This document shows positions 45,112 to 54,650 of a stretch of 64,000 bases of DNA, one piece after another (position 1 is the stretch's first letter; the number at the start of each line of letters is the position of its first letter). Both the position numbers and the translations under genes were made by a program. This stretch comes from an uncultured Lachnospira sp. (GTDB lineage: Bacteria > Bacillota > Clostridia > Lachnospirales > Lachnospiraceae): the NCBI GenBank assembly GCA_934343805.1, contig CAKRIN010000012.1, forward strand, positions 1 through 64,000, read 5' to 3'. The notes beneath the pieces were generated by a model. The model had not been told where the DNA came from, did no database searches, and worked only from the letters and a program-made list of their open reading frames with translations.

Positions 45112-46445
45112 TGGAATCCCTCCTCATCTTTATATGACTTTGTTCTTCTATACACAAGAAGTGAACCTATTGCAAGGAATATAAATGTCATAATACCAAT
45201 AACTGCTCCAAGATTATAATACTGATAATCTACTGTCATCTTATACAGCCATGTTACAAGTAAATCTGTCTTACCGGCTGTCTCTCCTGTCATAACAGGA
45301 TCACCCTTAGTAAGCAGATAAACAATATTGAAATTGTTTATATTAGCTGTAAATGTAGTTATAAGATATGGAGTTGTTACAAAAAGCATATATGGCATCG
45401 TTATTTTTATGAACTTAACAAATCCGTTAGCTCCATCCACATCTGCTGCCTCATACAATTCCATTGGAATATTCTGCAATATTCCGGTTACCTGAAGAAT
45501 AGTATAAGGAATACCAATCCAGAGATTTACAATTATTACAGTAGCTCTTGCCCATGTTGCATTGGTAAAGAATGGTAAGGATCTGCTTATCCATCCTGCA
45601 TTTTTAAGAACAACATTAACTATTCCATCCTGTGCCAGCATACTTCTGATTATAAGAAGTGAAACAAACTGTGGAATTGCTATTGAAAGCACAAATATAA
45701 ATCTCCAGAAAGATTTAAATCTTGTTCCTTTTCTGTTGATAAGAAGTGCTACAAGTATGCCGATTATGTAGTTCAAAAACGTTGCAAATATCGCCCATAC
45801 TATAGTCCAGCCAAAAACTGACCAGAATGATTTTCCTATAACACTTCCGGAATCAAATATCTGTTTGAAATTCTCAAGTCCAACCCAGTTAAATAATACC
45901 AGATGGCTGTCAACCTTGCTATAATTGGTAAATGCCATGCTTATCATGAATATAAGCGGAAGTATTGTAAATATAAGCACACCTGATACTGGAAGTGTCA
46001 ATAACAGTTTGTGGAGATTCTCATTAAACAAAGATTTTACGTCTTCCACAAATGTGTTAACATGTTTTCCTTTTTCCTTTAACACTTCAATCTTATATGA
46101 ACTTTTTACTGCACTTGCTGCCACAATTATATAGGCGATTATAAGAAATATCGTTGCTATTCCATATAAAAGTATAAGCAGCGAATTATCGCCAGCTATA
46201 TACTCATATACTCCAAGCTTCTCATTCCACACCTCCTGCTGGGGTCTGCCCCCCAGACTTGGAAGCATCGCAAGGCAGCTAAATCCCTTCATAACCATAA
46301 AGCATATAAAGGCAATTTCAAAAGCCACATATATAATACCTTTTATTATCTGCTTTCCTACCAAATTTCCAAGTCCAGGAATCAGAATACTGAGCTTAGT
46401 AAATATATTCCCTTTTCTAAATGATTCTGTGAATTTAACTGCCAT
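45108..46445 (-). CDS. Maltodextrin-type ABC permease MalF-like
   Basis: First permease of the sugar importer, 445 aa. About eight membrane helices: an extra N-terminal pair (~17-60) and a periplasmic/extracytoplasmic segment precede the six-helix core. The EAA loop is EAADVDGANGFVKFIKITMP. This extended form matches MalF/GanP of Firmicutes maltodextrin or galactan importers. I take the ATG at 46445 (GGGG seven nucleotides upstream) rather than the GTG one codon earlier. Confidence 0.92.
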   Translation of the reverse strand: MAVKFTESFRKGNIFTKLSILIPGLGNLVGKQIIKGIIYVAFEIAFICFMVMKGFSCLAMLPSLGGRPQQEVWNEKLGVYEYIAGDNSLLILLYGIATIFLIIAYIIVAASAVKSSYKIEVLKEKGKHVNTFVEDVKSLFNENLHKLLLTLPVSGVLIFTILPLIFMISMAFTNYSKVDSHLVLFNWVGLENFKQIFDSGSVIGKSFWSVFGWTIVWAIFATFLNYIIGILVALLINRKGTRFKSFWRFIFVLSIAIPQFVSLLIIRSMLAQDGIVNVVLKNAGWISRSLPFFTNATWARATVIIVNLWIGIPYTILQVTGILQNIPMELYEAADVDGANGFVKFIKITMPYMLFVTTPYLITTFTANINNFNIVYLLTKGDPVMTGETAGKTDLLVTWLYKMTVDYQYYNLGAVIGIMTFIFLAIGSLLVYRRTKSYKDEEGFQ

Positions 46446-46474
46446 CACGTCACCCCTTTACAGTTCTTCATCAA

Positions 46475-47725
46475 TTACTTTGCAATTGATGTATTAATCT
46501 GTTTATAGAAATCCTGTGTCTTTGCTGCTGCGTTATCCTGTGTTACCTCACCATTAACAATTGCCTTTGCAAAGTTCTGTGCTGGTGTCCAGTAATCATT
46601 CATTCCTGTTACTGTTGGCTGTATTACTGATGTCTTATTAAATGTATCATTCTGTGCTGTTACAAGCGCATCCTTCTTAACTGCATCTGTTTCAAGAAGC
46701 TCTGTATTACAAGGAATAACACCTCTTAATTCATAATGTTTCTGCTGTGCTTCCTTGCCTCCAAGGTATTTTGCAAGAGCAACTGCAACCTGCTGGTATT
46801 TGCAGTTTGGATTAACTGCAATGGCCTTAGATCCTGCAAATGCTAATAACTGCTTATCTTTTCCACCTATCTTAACTGTTGGAAGTGAAACTGCACCAAA
46901 ATTATCTCCAAGGATTTCCTTAACACTCTTATAATCCCATGATCCTGAGAAGTAAGCACCTACTGAACCATCTCTTAATCCAGCAATACCAACGCCCTGA
47001 AGATCATTTACAAAGTTAGGATTGTTAACAAGAGAAACCATAGCCTGTGTTGCCTGTGTTCCCTTATCTCCTGAGATATCAACACCTGCTGAATTGTCTT
47101 TTCCATCTTTTCCAAAATATGTACATCCATTAGCAAGGAAGAATGATGACATATACCAGCCCTCTGTAATATTGAAAGCAACCTTATCCTTCTCAAGCAT
47201 TTTATCAAGGCTCTTTACATCACTGTCTGTGAATTTGCTCTTGTCATAGTACATAAACCATGTATTAGTTGTGAATGGTACTCCATAAACAGCTCCATCA
47301 ACTGATACTGAATCCACAATTGCTTCTGAGTTAGTCTTCTTAACATAATCTGCTGCTTCTCCACCAAGTTTTGCAATGGCATTGGCATCAACAAGTGTCT
47401 GGAGCTGGTCATTAGCAAAGAAATATACATCTCCAGAATTCTCTGGATCCTGTGGAACTGTCTTTCCTGCATCCTGTTCTGAGCATACACCATATTCAAA
47501 TGTAAGATCCCATTCAGGATGTTCTGAATTAAACTGCTCACACATTGTCTGAAGCCATTTGCCGTTCTCATCTGCCTGATCCTCGGCGCTTCCCCACACT
47601 TTAATTGTTGCTGTAATCTTCTCATCATCTGATGATGAACCATTTTTGGCTGCTCCACATCCCACAAAAAGTGAGCCGCACATTGTTGCTGCCATCATAG
47701 CAGCGGCAAACCTTTTTAATCTCAT
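46475..47725 (-). CDS. Maltose/maltodextrin-type solute-binding lipoprotein
   Basis: A 416-aa family 1 sugar-binding protein. The signal peptide ends at the lipobox SLFVGC (Cys23). The mature part shows a MalE-like sequence: ATIKVWGSAEDQADENGKWL, EFEYG-type strand, PFTTNTWFMYYDKSKF, and a C-terminal region ending KQINTSIAK. It is the first gene of the importer operon and directly follows the histidine kinase. Its Shine-Dalgarno AAGGAGGG is buried in a long leader hairpin (47729-47807). The glgP, YesM/YesN and MalF/MalG neighbours point to alpha-glucan oligosaccharides as substrate. Confidence 0.93.
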   Translation of the reverse strand: MRLKRFAAAMMAATMCGSLFVGCGAAKNGSSSDDEKITATIKVWGSAEDQADENGKWLQTMCEQFNSEHPEWDLTFEYGVCSEQDAGKTVPQDPENSGDVYFFANDQLQTLVDANAIAKLGGEAADYVKKTNSEAIVDSVSVDGAVYGVPFTTNTWFMYYDKSKFTDSDVKSLDKMLEKDKVAFNITEGWYMSSFFLANGCTYFGKDGKDNSAGVDISGDKGTQATQAMVSLVNNPNFVNDLQGVGIAGLRDGSVGAYFSGSWDYKSVKEILGDNFGAVSLPTVKIGGKDKQLLAFAGSKAIAVNPNCKYQQVAVALAKYLGGKEAQQKHYELRGVIPCNTELLETDAVKKDALVTAQNDTFNKTSVIQPTVTGMNDYWTPAQNFAKAIVNGEVTQDNAAAKTQDFYKQINTSIAK

Positions 47726-47728
47726 AAA

Positions 47729-47807
47729 AAACCCTCCTTAATGATTATCCGCGACAGTTCGTAATTACTGTCTTCTCTTGATAATCTAATTATATTAAGG
47801 AGGGTTT
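47729..47807 (-). promoter_or_regulatory. Leader hairpin sequestering the Shine-Dalgarno of the sugar-binding protein gene
   Basis: On the minus strand AAACCCTCCTTAAT (47807-47794) pairs perfectly over 14 bp with ATTAAGGAGGGTTT (47742-47729), which contains the Shine-Dalgarno. Nested inside are GATTATC/GATAATC (7 bp) and GACAGT/ACTGTC (6 bp, 8-nt loop). A U-run separates the stem from the ATG at 47725, so the structure can also act as a terminator for the preceding kinase gene. Confidence 0.7.
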
Positions 47808-47839
47808 AATATTAAAATATAAGATATTTTAGAAACATA

Positions 47840-49597
47840 TCAGTTTTTTGTGTTGTATGGTTTTGCCGGGAATTTTATTGTTATTGTTGTTCCCACATCT
47901 GGCGTGCTTTGCACTTCCAGATGGTAATCATCACCATAATAAAGTCTTATTCTGTCATTTACATTTCTTGCGCCATATCCTTTTGACTGGGCTGTTAAGA
48001 AGTTTTCGGCGGTCTCTTTATCCATTCCTATGCCGTTATCAGACACAGTCACATACACCATGTCTGCCCCTGAATTACTTTTTTCTATTTTTCCTGTTAT
48101 GGTTATTACGCCCTTTCTGTCTGTTAACAGGTCTATGCCGTGGTCTATTGCATTTTCTACTAACGGCTGAAGTATGAGGTTTAGTGATTCACAAGGCAGT
48201 ACGTCTTCTGATACATTTATTACAACATCAAATGAGTTATCATGCATTATCTGCTGTATCTTTAGATATGACTGCATGTTGCTTAATTCCTGTTCAAAGC
48301 TCAGTGTATTCTTTCCCTTGTTAAGTGATGTACGATAGTAATTAGACAGTGCCAGCGTTATCTCACTTATGTCTTTCTGTTCATACTCTATCGCTTTCCA
48401 GTTAATAAGCGACAGCGAATTATAGAGGAAATGCGGATTTATCTGTGCTCTCAATGCACGCATTTCTGATTCCTTCTGGCTGATTCGCCCCTCATAAACC
48501 TGTGTAATAAGATTCTTGGTCTGCCTTGTCATGCTGTTAAAGCTATGTATAAGGTCTCCTATTTCATCCTTATCATAAGTATTAATAACTGCATCAAAAT
48601 CTCCATTTTCAACTTTCGCCATACTGTCTTTAAGCTTCTTGATCCTTCTGGTAATAAATCCTGACGTTGAAACCGTTGCAGCTACGGCTCCTGCAAGTGC
48701 AACAATTACTGCAACTATTATCATGGTAATTATTGAATTAGCCGATCTTAACACAAGTCTTCTTGGCTGATATACATACACAGTCCAGCCCGTTACCGGA
48801 CTTTCTTTCTTCACTATCGAATATCCTTCTACATTCTTGCATGTATCATTATTCCAGTCTGCCTCTTCAATAAATGAAAGCAGACTGTCATTATCCAGCC
48901 TGTACCTGACATTATTATTTTCAAATGTATCCGCACCGCATATAACATTGCCATCCGCATCAAGTATTATAACTCCTGTATCCTGCTCCAGACCTCCTGT
49001 AAATGAGTTCATCACACTGTCATAATCAACATCTATATATATAATTCCAAGAATTCCAAGCTGGTCCAGTGTAGACATTTTACGGGCTGATACAATTGTC
49101 TTATCCGCTTCGTTTACATACCACTGAATCTTTGTACTGTTTGAGGCTGACTCATAGAAAGATTCATTCTTAATTTCATCAATCGGGGCAATCGTGGTAT
49201 CATGCTTTATGCCCTTATCCACATATATTGTTACTCTGTTAATATCATCATGAAAATACTTAAGTGACGATAGCATAGGATCAAATGTAGTAACAATCTG
49301 GTTATACATCTCATATGTGCTTTTGTAATCATAGGAAAGCACTCCTGACAATGTATCATTAAATGTTATATAGTTAGACAAATTGTCATATACCTCTATC
49401 AGGCCATCTGAAGTTGTTACCGATTGCTCTAATGATCCTTTTATGCTCTTTAAATCTCTGTCCATCAGGATATTTCTCATCTGGCAGTATGCAAATATAA
49501 AAAGCACAATCAAAGGAATCAACCCGGTCATGACATATATAATAGCCAGTTTGTTCTGCAGTCTGATATCATTGATTATCTGTTTAATCTTTTTCAA
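47840..49597 (-). CDS. YesM-type sensor histidine kinase
   Basis: Membrane sensor kinase paired with the AraC-type response regulator encoded upstream. The 585-aa protein has a first helix (~15-37), a large extracytoplasmic Cache-like sensor domain (~40-290), a second helix (~293-315), HAMP (~317-370), the phospho-acceptor region QINPHFLYNSLSLINW and an HATPase domain with LVENAIDHGI and SDNGIGMD. The start is a TTG at 49597 with GGGAG seven nucleotides upstream, overlapping the regulator stop by 4 nt. It probably senses extracellular sugar or binding protein and controls the importer. Confidence 0.93.
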   Translation of the reverse strand: MKKIKQIINDIRLQNKLAIIYVMTGLIPLIVLFIFAYCQMRNILMDRDLKSIKGSLEQSVTTSDGLIEVYDNLSNYITFNDTLSGVLSYDYKSTYEMYNQIVTTFDPMLSSLKYFHDDINRVTIYVDKGIKHDTTIAPIDEIKNESFYESASNSTKIQWYVNEADKTIVSARKMSTLDQLGILGIIYIDVDYDSVMNSFTGGLEQDTGVIILDADGNVICGADTFENNNVRYRLDNDSLLSFIEEADWNNDTCKNVEGYSIVKKESPVTGWTVYVYQPRRLVLRSANSIITMIIVAVIVALAGAVAATVSTSGFITRRIKKLKDSMAKVENGDFDAVINTYDKDEIGDLIHSFNSMTRQTKNLITQVYEGRISQKESEMRALRAQINPHFLYNSLSLINWKAIEYEQKDISEITLALSNYYRTSLNKGKNTLSFEQELSNMQSYLKIQQIMHDNSFDVVINVSEDVLPCESLNLILQPLVENAIDHGIDLLTDRKGVITITGKIEKSNSGADMVYVTVSDNGIGMDKETAENFLTAQSKGYGARNVNDRIRLYYGDDYHLEVQSTPDVGTTITIKFPAKPYNTKN

Positions 49598-51138
49598 CTT
49601 AATTCTCCCTGATCCCTGAATTTCTGAGGGCTTACACCAAAGTACTCCCTGAAGCTCTGTACGAAATATGACACATTAGGATATCCAACCTGTTCACTTA
49701 TGTTAACAATCTTCATATTCGTGTCAGTGAGCAGTTCTTTTGCCCTCTCCATCCGGTACTGCTTAATGTATTTGCTAAGATTTTGTCCTGTCTCTTTCTT
49801 AAACAGCGAGCTCAGATAGCTTGGTGCAAGATACACCATATCCGCAAGCTGCTGTGCACTAATCTCTTCCCCATAATGATTATGTATATAATTCTTTACT
49901 GTCTCAATCTCCCTATGTGATGTAGCCGGTTCTTTTCCAAAGCTCTTTTCTAACAGATCAATATTGTTATTAACAATCTCCATTATGCAGGAAAAATCCT
50001 CTGACTTATACAGTTTGTCTATCTCCCTGCCAAATTCCGCCTCATCAGATCCAGGAATATTATCATAGAAATCTTTTAACAAATTAGAAAATACAAACTT
50101 GATATATATATGTGAGAAGTTCGACTGTCCTCTGTATTTCTTGCACAGCGCGTCAAAATGTATCCGAAGGAATGTTATATCTTTCATCTTGATATCCTGC
50201 TTCATCTGCTTCATAAGTGCATCATCATCAATCTGTACAAGTACCGGTGTATCTTCACTTATATTATCTGAAAAAATATATCTTCCTGTCTCATAGAACT
50301 TGTTATTCATCAGTGTATCAACTGCATCCATAATCTGTGGAAGTTCATGGTAATCACTGAACAAATCAGACACAGCAATATACATAAACTGTCCGGTTTT
50401 TTTGTATATAGAGTCATGAATCTTCGTAAACATTTCTTCTATGTTCTTATCTATATTGCCATCTGCTGCCAGTGATTTATCAGAAAATATAATAACTGAC
50501 TGTGAAGGGTTAAGGTTAAGATACTGATAATCAAGTCCTCCGGCTGTCTCGTTAAATATATCTTCTCCTGCATCATATTTTCCAAAGAAATCTGTATTAA
50601 ATTCTATAAGTGCAAGTCTGTTGTACTCTGCCAGAAAATCCCCATCATCAAGTATCCCTGATGCATCCCCTGAGTTAAGCAGTGTATACATATAGTACTG
50701 CTTTATGAAATTAGCCTGTCTGTTATAGTCCTCATCCTTCTTATGTTCCTCATCAAGCTCTGTTATAACCCCTGTGATTGTTGAGCTGAATTCTGCCGGA
50801 TCAACCGGCTTTAATATGTAGTCTTTAACACCTAATTTAACTGCCAGCTTGGCATACTCAAACTCATTATAGCCCGAGAATATAATTGTTTTTAAACTGA
50901 TATTGTTCTGCATCACATTCTTAATAAGCTCTATTCCATCCATAAATGGCATCTTCACATCTGTAAGCAGTATATCTATATGCCCAATTCCTGCATTCTT
51001 ATCTGAAGTAAGATACTCCAGCGCCTGCTTTCCATTGCACGCCTCAATAACCCCAAGCTCTATTCCCATTCTTTTAAGAAGCATTCTTATTCCGCTTCTT
51101 TCTATCTTTTCATCATCCACTATAAGTATGTTATACAT
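49594..51138 (-). CDS. YesN-type response regulator with AraC DNA-binding domain
   Basis: The 514-aa partner of the YesM-like kinase. The N-terminal receiver domain has the phospho-acceptor aspartate in LLTDVKMPFMDGI and lysine in KDYILKPVDP; the middle ~130-400 is a long linker domain; the C-terminus has two HTH motifs of the AraC family (ISAQQLADMVYLAPSYLSSL and MKIVNISEQVGYPNVSYFVQ). It is expressed from a strong promoter in the gap after glgP. Likely activates the importer genes and perhaps glgP. Confidence 0.94.
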   Translation of the reverse strand: MYNILIVDDEKIERSGIRMLLKRMGIELGVIEACNGKQALEYLTSDKNAGIGHIDILLTDVKMPFMDGIELIKNVMQNNISLKTIIFSGYNEFEYAKLAVKLGVKDYILKPVDPAEFSSTITGVITELDEEHKKDEDYNRQANFIKQYYMYTLLNSGDASGILDDGDFLAEYNRLALIEFNTDFFGKYDAGEDIFNETAGGLDYQYLNLNPSQSVIIFSDKSLAADGNIDKNIEEMFTKIHDSIYKKTGQFMYIAVSDLFSDYHELPQIMDAVDTLMNNKFYETGRYIFSDNISEDTPVLVQIDDDALMKQMKQDIKMKDITFLRIHFDALCKKYRGQSNFSHIYIKFVFSNLLKDFYDNIPGSDEAEFGREIDKLYKSEDFSCIMEIVNNNIDLLEKSFGKEPATSHREIETVKNYIHNHYGEEISAQQLADMVYLAPSYLSSLFKKETGQNLSKYIKQYRMERAKELLTDTNMKIVNISEQVGYPNVSYFVQSFREYFGVSPQKFRDQGELS

Positions 51139-51187
51139 AAATCTACCCCGAAACCTTCCTCATTTGCGAACTTTCGTTCTTATAATG

Positions 51188-51216
51188 ATTATAGCTTCCG
51201 GGGCAGTTATTATCAA
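51188..51216 (-). promoter_or_regulatory. Promoter of the response regulator/kinase genes
   Basis: Minus-strand TTGATA (51216-51211), 17 bp, TATAAT (51193-51188). It lies in the 92-bp gap between glgP and the regulator gene. Confidence 0.75.
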
Positions 51217-51230
51217 CTTATTTAATTATA

Positions 51231-53510
51231 TTAAAGATGCCATATATCTTCATTGTACTGACGGATTGTTCTGTCTGATGAGAAAAAGCCTGCATTGGCA
51301 ATATTAACAAGCATTTTTCCAGCCCATGCATATCTGTCTTCATAATCTGCGAGAGCCTTTTCCTTGGTTTCTATATAGCTTCGTAAGTCAAGCAATGCCA
51401 TGAACCAGTCTTTTCCTACAATCTCGTTATACAGTCTGTTAAGGCTATGTAAATCACCCGCCTGAAGCATTACATCTGATATTATAAAATCCACACATTT
51501 CTTAATAAGATCGTCTGTCTCATAAAGTTTTTTTGCATTATAATCACATTTTTCATAATGTGCAATAACTTCATCGCTTGTTGCGCCAAATGTATATATA
51601 TTATCATTTCCTACAAGCTCGGCAATCTCTACATTGGCTCCATCCATTGTTCCAAGTGTCACAGCGCCATTGAGCATGAATTTCATGTTACCTGTTCCTG
51701 ACGCTTCTTTAGATGCAAGTGATATCTGCTCTGATATGTCACATGCAGGAATCAGCTTCTCTGCCAGTGTTACATTATAATTCTGGGCGAGTACAACCTT
51801 AAGGTATGGACTTACATCTTTATCAGCCTCAATAACCTTACTCAATGTAAGTATCAGATGAATTATATCCTTCGCAATTGTGTATGCAGGTGCAGCCTTC
51901 GCGCCAAATATTACTGTCACAGGAGTCTTAGGAATATTGCCTGCCTTGATGTCAAAATATTTATATATTATATACAGTGCATTCATCTGCTGTCTTTTAT
52001 ACTCATGCAGACGCTTTATCTGTATATCATATATTGACTGCGGATTAATCTCTATTCCCTGTGTCTGCTTAAGGTATTCTGCAAGATTTCTCTTGTTGTC
52101 TGTCTTAATCTTAAGCAGATTATCATAAACATTTTTATCACCGGCAAACTTTAACAAATCTTTTAATTTTTCTGCATCATGTCTGTATTCACGTCCAATA
52201 AGTGTCTCAATGTATTTCGCAAGTCCGTTATTACAGTGGATAAGCCATCTTCTGAATGTAATTCCGTTAGTTTTGTTATTGAACTTCTCCGGGTATATCC
52301 TGTAGAAATTGTTAAGTTCTGTATTCTCTAATATCTCTGTATGAAGTTTTGCTACTCCGTTGACACTCATTCCATAATGGATATCAATGTGTGCCATGTG
52401 AACAAGATTATTATCATCAATTATATATACTGATTTGTCTGTGTACTTTTCACGAACTCTCTTGTCAAGCTCTCTTATAATTGGCATAAGCTGAGGCACA
52501 ACCTTGTTAAGATAGTCCACAGGCCATTTTTCAAGGGCTTCGGCAAGAATTGTGTGATTAGTATACGCACAGCTTTTTGATACTATATCAATTGCTTCAT
52601 CCATTGTTATCGGACTTCCGTCTATATCTCCATTTTCTGTAAGAAGTCTTATAAGCTCTGGTATTACCATTGTCGGATGTGTATCGTTAATCTGGATAAC
52701 CGCAAGGTCAGACAGATTCTTAAATGTTTTTCCGGTATTAATACATTTGTCCCTGCACTCATCTAATATAAGCCTTGCGCCATTGCTTACCATGAAATAC
52801 TGCTGATAGATTCGAAGAAGCCTTCCCTGCTCGTCACTGTCATCAGGATAAAGAAACAGTGTAAGGTTCTTTGCAATATCTGACTTATCAAAATCTATGC
52901 CATCACCATTTACGATACTCTCATCAACTGTCTCTACATCAAACAGATGAAGCTTATTCGTTCTCTTTTCTCCGTACACATTGATATCATACATTCTTGA
53001 AACCACGCTGATTCCACCGAAATTAATTGTGTATGTCACATCTGTTGGAACAAGCCAGCTGTCTTTACCAATCCATGGATTAGGCACTTCCTTCTGTTTC
53101 CCATTCTCAAACACCTGCTTAAAAAGTCCAAGATGATAATTAAGTCCGATTCCATCACCATTAAGACCGAGGTTGGCAATCGAATCAAGGAAGCATGCTG
53201 CAAGTCTTCCAAGTCCGCCATTACCAAGTGACGGCTCTACTTCCAGTTCTTCAATATCTGAAAGATTCTTACCCGCTTGTGTAAGTTCTTCCTTAACTTC
53301 ATCATAGATTCCTAAGTTAATAAGATTATTGGATAAAAGCTTTCCTATAAGGAACTCTGCAGAGATGTAGTATACCTTTCTGCCATTGTCTTTCACGATT
53401 CTATCACGTCCCTTTTGTGTTACAAGCTTCATAAGTGCATGAAAGCACTCCTCATTGCTGCATAAGTGCAAGTCTTTTCCATAATCTTCCAAACATATAG
53501 TGTTAAGCAT
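51231..53510 (-). CDS. glgP: Glycogen/maltodextrin phosphorylase
   Basis: Releases glucose 1-phosphate from alpha-1,4-glucans. The ~759-aa protein has [28 protein letters not shown] and, near the C-terminus, the pyridoxal-phosphate lysine in [15 protein letters not shown] followed by [10 protein letters not shown]. The start at 53510 has GGAGGG seven nucleotides upstream; five extra upstream codons overlap that site and are rejected. It is upstream of the two-component genes on the same strand and divergent from the AraC gene, which supports a role in using imported maltodextrins. Confidence 0.95.
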   Translation of the reverse strand: MLNTICLEDYGKDLHLCSNEECFHALMKLVTQKGRDRIVKDNGRKVYYISAEFLIGKLLSNNLINLGIYDEVKEELTQAGKNLSDIEELEVEPSLGNGGLGRLAACFLDSIANLGLNGDGIGLNYHLGLFKQVFENGKQKEVPNPWIGKDSWLVPTDVTYTINFGGISVVSRMYDINVYGEKRTNKLHLFDVETVDESIVNGDGIDFDKSDIAKNLTLFLYPDDSDEQGRLLRIYQQYFMVSNGARLILDECRDKCINTGKTFKNLSDLAVIQINDTHPTMVIPELIRLLTENGDIDGSPITMDEAIDIVSKSCAYTNHTILAEALEKWPVDYLNKVVPQLMPIIRELDKRVREKYTDKSVYIIDDNNLVHMAHIDIHYGMSVNGVAKLHTEILENTELNNFYRIYPEKFNNKTNGITFRRWLIHCNNGLAKYIETLIGREYRHDAEKLKDLLKFAGDKNVYDNLLKIKTDNKRNLAEYLKQTQGIEINPQSIYDIQIKRLHEYKRQQMNALYIIYKYFDIKAGNIPKTPVTVIFGAKAAPAYTIAKDIIHLILTLSKVIEADKDVSPYLKVVLAQNYNVTLAEKLIPACDISEQISLASKEASGTGNMKFMLNGAVTLGTMDGANVEIAELVGNDNIYTFGATSDEVIAHYEKCDYNAKKLYETDDLIKKCVDFIISDVMLQAGDLHSLNRLYNEIVGKDWFMALLDLRSYIETKEKALADYEDRYAWAGKMLVNIANAGFFSSDRTIRQYNEDIWHL

Positions 53511-53551
53511 ATCTTTGCCCTCCATTCTTGTATTTATATTTTATTATAGGG

Positions 53552-53580
53552 TTGCTGGAAAAATTCTCTTGCTTTATAAT
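53552..53580 (+). promoter_or_regulatory. Promoter of the AraC-family gene
   Basis: TTGCTG (53552-53557), 17 bp, TATAAT (53575-53580). The opposite strand has a TATAAT for glgP without a good -35, consistent with an activator-dependent promoter. Confidence 0.65.
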
Positions 53581-53622
53581 GGGATAAACTTGTACTATTC
53601 TATCATGTTTAAGGAGTGTCTC

Positions 53623-54504
53623 ATGAATATAACGGATTACGGACCATTGAAAGAAACTAAGTCACATTTCGATTCAGACTTTTTATATAATACTTATCCA
53701 TGTTCTATCCCGCTTGATTTTGTAGAAGTTCCGCTGCACTGGCATAATGAAATGGAGCTTATATACATCAAGAAGGGACGCATGATTGTAAGCGTTGACC
53801 TAGAGTATTTTGTTGTAAATGCAGGGGATATTGTTGTTGTCATGCCTGGACATATTCATTCTATTATCCAGAACGAGAGTGATTCATGCGAATACGAAAA
53901 TATTCTTTTTAATCTTGATATGCTTGTCAGCAGGCAGTGTGATTATGACACGCTCAGCTTTTTTAACGGGATTTCCGGCTTTAAGGGTTATTGTCCTCCT
54001 GTTATCAGTAAAACTGCGCCATACTATTCTGACTTAATTCATTATATTGATGAAGCTGATAATATATGCAAGTATTTCCCTGACGGATACAGGCTGAAAA
54101 TCCGCGCATGTCTTTTTAATTTCTTTTTCGAACTTAATGCACATTTTTACACCAATACTGAAATGTCTGCGCATTTGTCTGATGATAAAATGGACAAACT
54201 TAAATTGATTCTCAATTACATCGAAAAGAACTTCGCTCATACAATATCCATTGAAGAGATTGCGCAGTGGTGTCATTTCAGCCAGTCGCATTTCATGAAA
54301 TTTTTCAAGAACTGCACCGGCACATCTTTTATCACTTACCTAAACGACTACCGGCTTATTATTGCTGCAAGAATATTAAAAACCACAACCCAGCCGGTTA
54401 TTTTAGTGGCTTCTGATTGTGGTTTTGATAATATATCTTATTTTAATAGAAAATTCAAAGAAAAATATGGTGTTTCTCCGAGGGAATTCAGGAAAATTTT
54501 ATAA
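53623..54504 (+). CDS. AraC-family transcriptional regulator with cupin sensor domain
   Basis: A 293-aa one-component regulator. The N-terminal ~140 residues form a cupin fold (PLHWHNEMELIYIKKG, MPGHIHSI) that usually binds a sugar, and the C-terminal ~100 residues hold two HTH motifs (ISIEEIAQWCHFSQSHFMKF and PVILVASDCGFDNISYFNRK). AAGGAG seven nucleotides before the ATG at 53623 sets the start; the upstream frame extension is rejected. It is divergent from glgP across ~110 bp and probably controls it. The TATAAC decamer array begins at its stop codon. Confidence 0.93.
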   Translation: MNITDYGPLKETKSHFDSDFLYNTYPCSIPLDFVEVPLHWHNEMELIYIKKGRMIVSVDLEYFVVNAGDIVVVMPGHIHSIIQNESDSCEYENILFNLDMLVSRQCDYDTLSFFNGISGFKGYCPPVISKTAPYYSDLIHYIDEADNICKYFPDGYRLKIRACLFNFFFELNAHFYTNTEMSAHLSDDKMDKLKLILNYIEKNFAHTISIEEIAQWCHFSQSHFMKFFKNCTGTSFITYLNDYRLIIAARILKTTTQPVILVASDCGFDNISYFNRKFKEKYGVSPREFRKIL

Positions 54505-54579
54505 CTCTTTATAAGTTTATATAACCTTTTATAACTTTTCATTTCTTATATAACTCTTTATAACTTTTTATAACTTCCA
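54501..54579 (+). repeat. Helically phased decamer repeats (ATAACTTTTT type)
   Basis: Seven decamers of the form ATAAC(T/C)TTTT start at 54501, 54511 (variant ATAAGTTTAT), 54521, 54531, then after a 9-bp degenerate unit at 54550, 54560 and 54570. The period is exactly 10 bp. They lie between the AraC stop codon and the toxin promoter. There is no hairpin. Confidence 0.7.
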
Positions 54580-54592
54580 TATCGTTTTTCGC

Positions 54593-54621
54593 TTGACTTA
54601 CTATCAATTGATAGTTATACT
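54593..54621 (+). promoter_or_regulatory. Toxin-antitoxin promoter
   Basis: TTGACT (54593-54598), 17 bp, TATACT (54616-54621). The spacer and start region carry the palindromic operators listed separately. Confidence 0.85.
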
Positions 54622-54639
54622 ATTAATTGATAGTAAGTC
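54595..54639 (+). promoter_or_regulatory. Autoregulatory operator of the toxin-antitoxin pair
   Basis: CTATCAATTGATAG (54601-54614) is a perfect 14-bp palindrome inside the spacer; CTATTAATTGATAG (54620-54633) is a second, imperfect copy over the start region. The same bases also form a larger perfect inverted repeat, GACTTACTATCAATT (54595-54609) with AATTGATAGTAAGTC (54625-54639). Binding would occlude RNA polymerase, as expected for an HTH antitoxin. Confidence 0.75.
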
Positions 54640-54650
54640 ATGTAATTTAT

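Noticed and set aside
54501..54579. CRISPR or plasmid iteron array
   Set aside because: Units are only 10 bp with no spacers, and there is no cas or rep gene.
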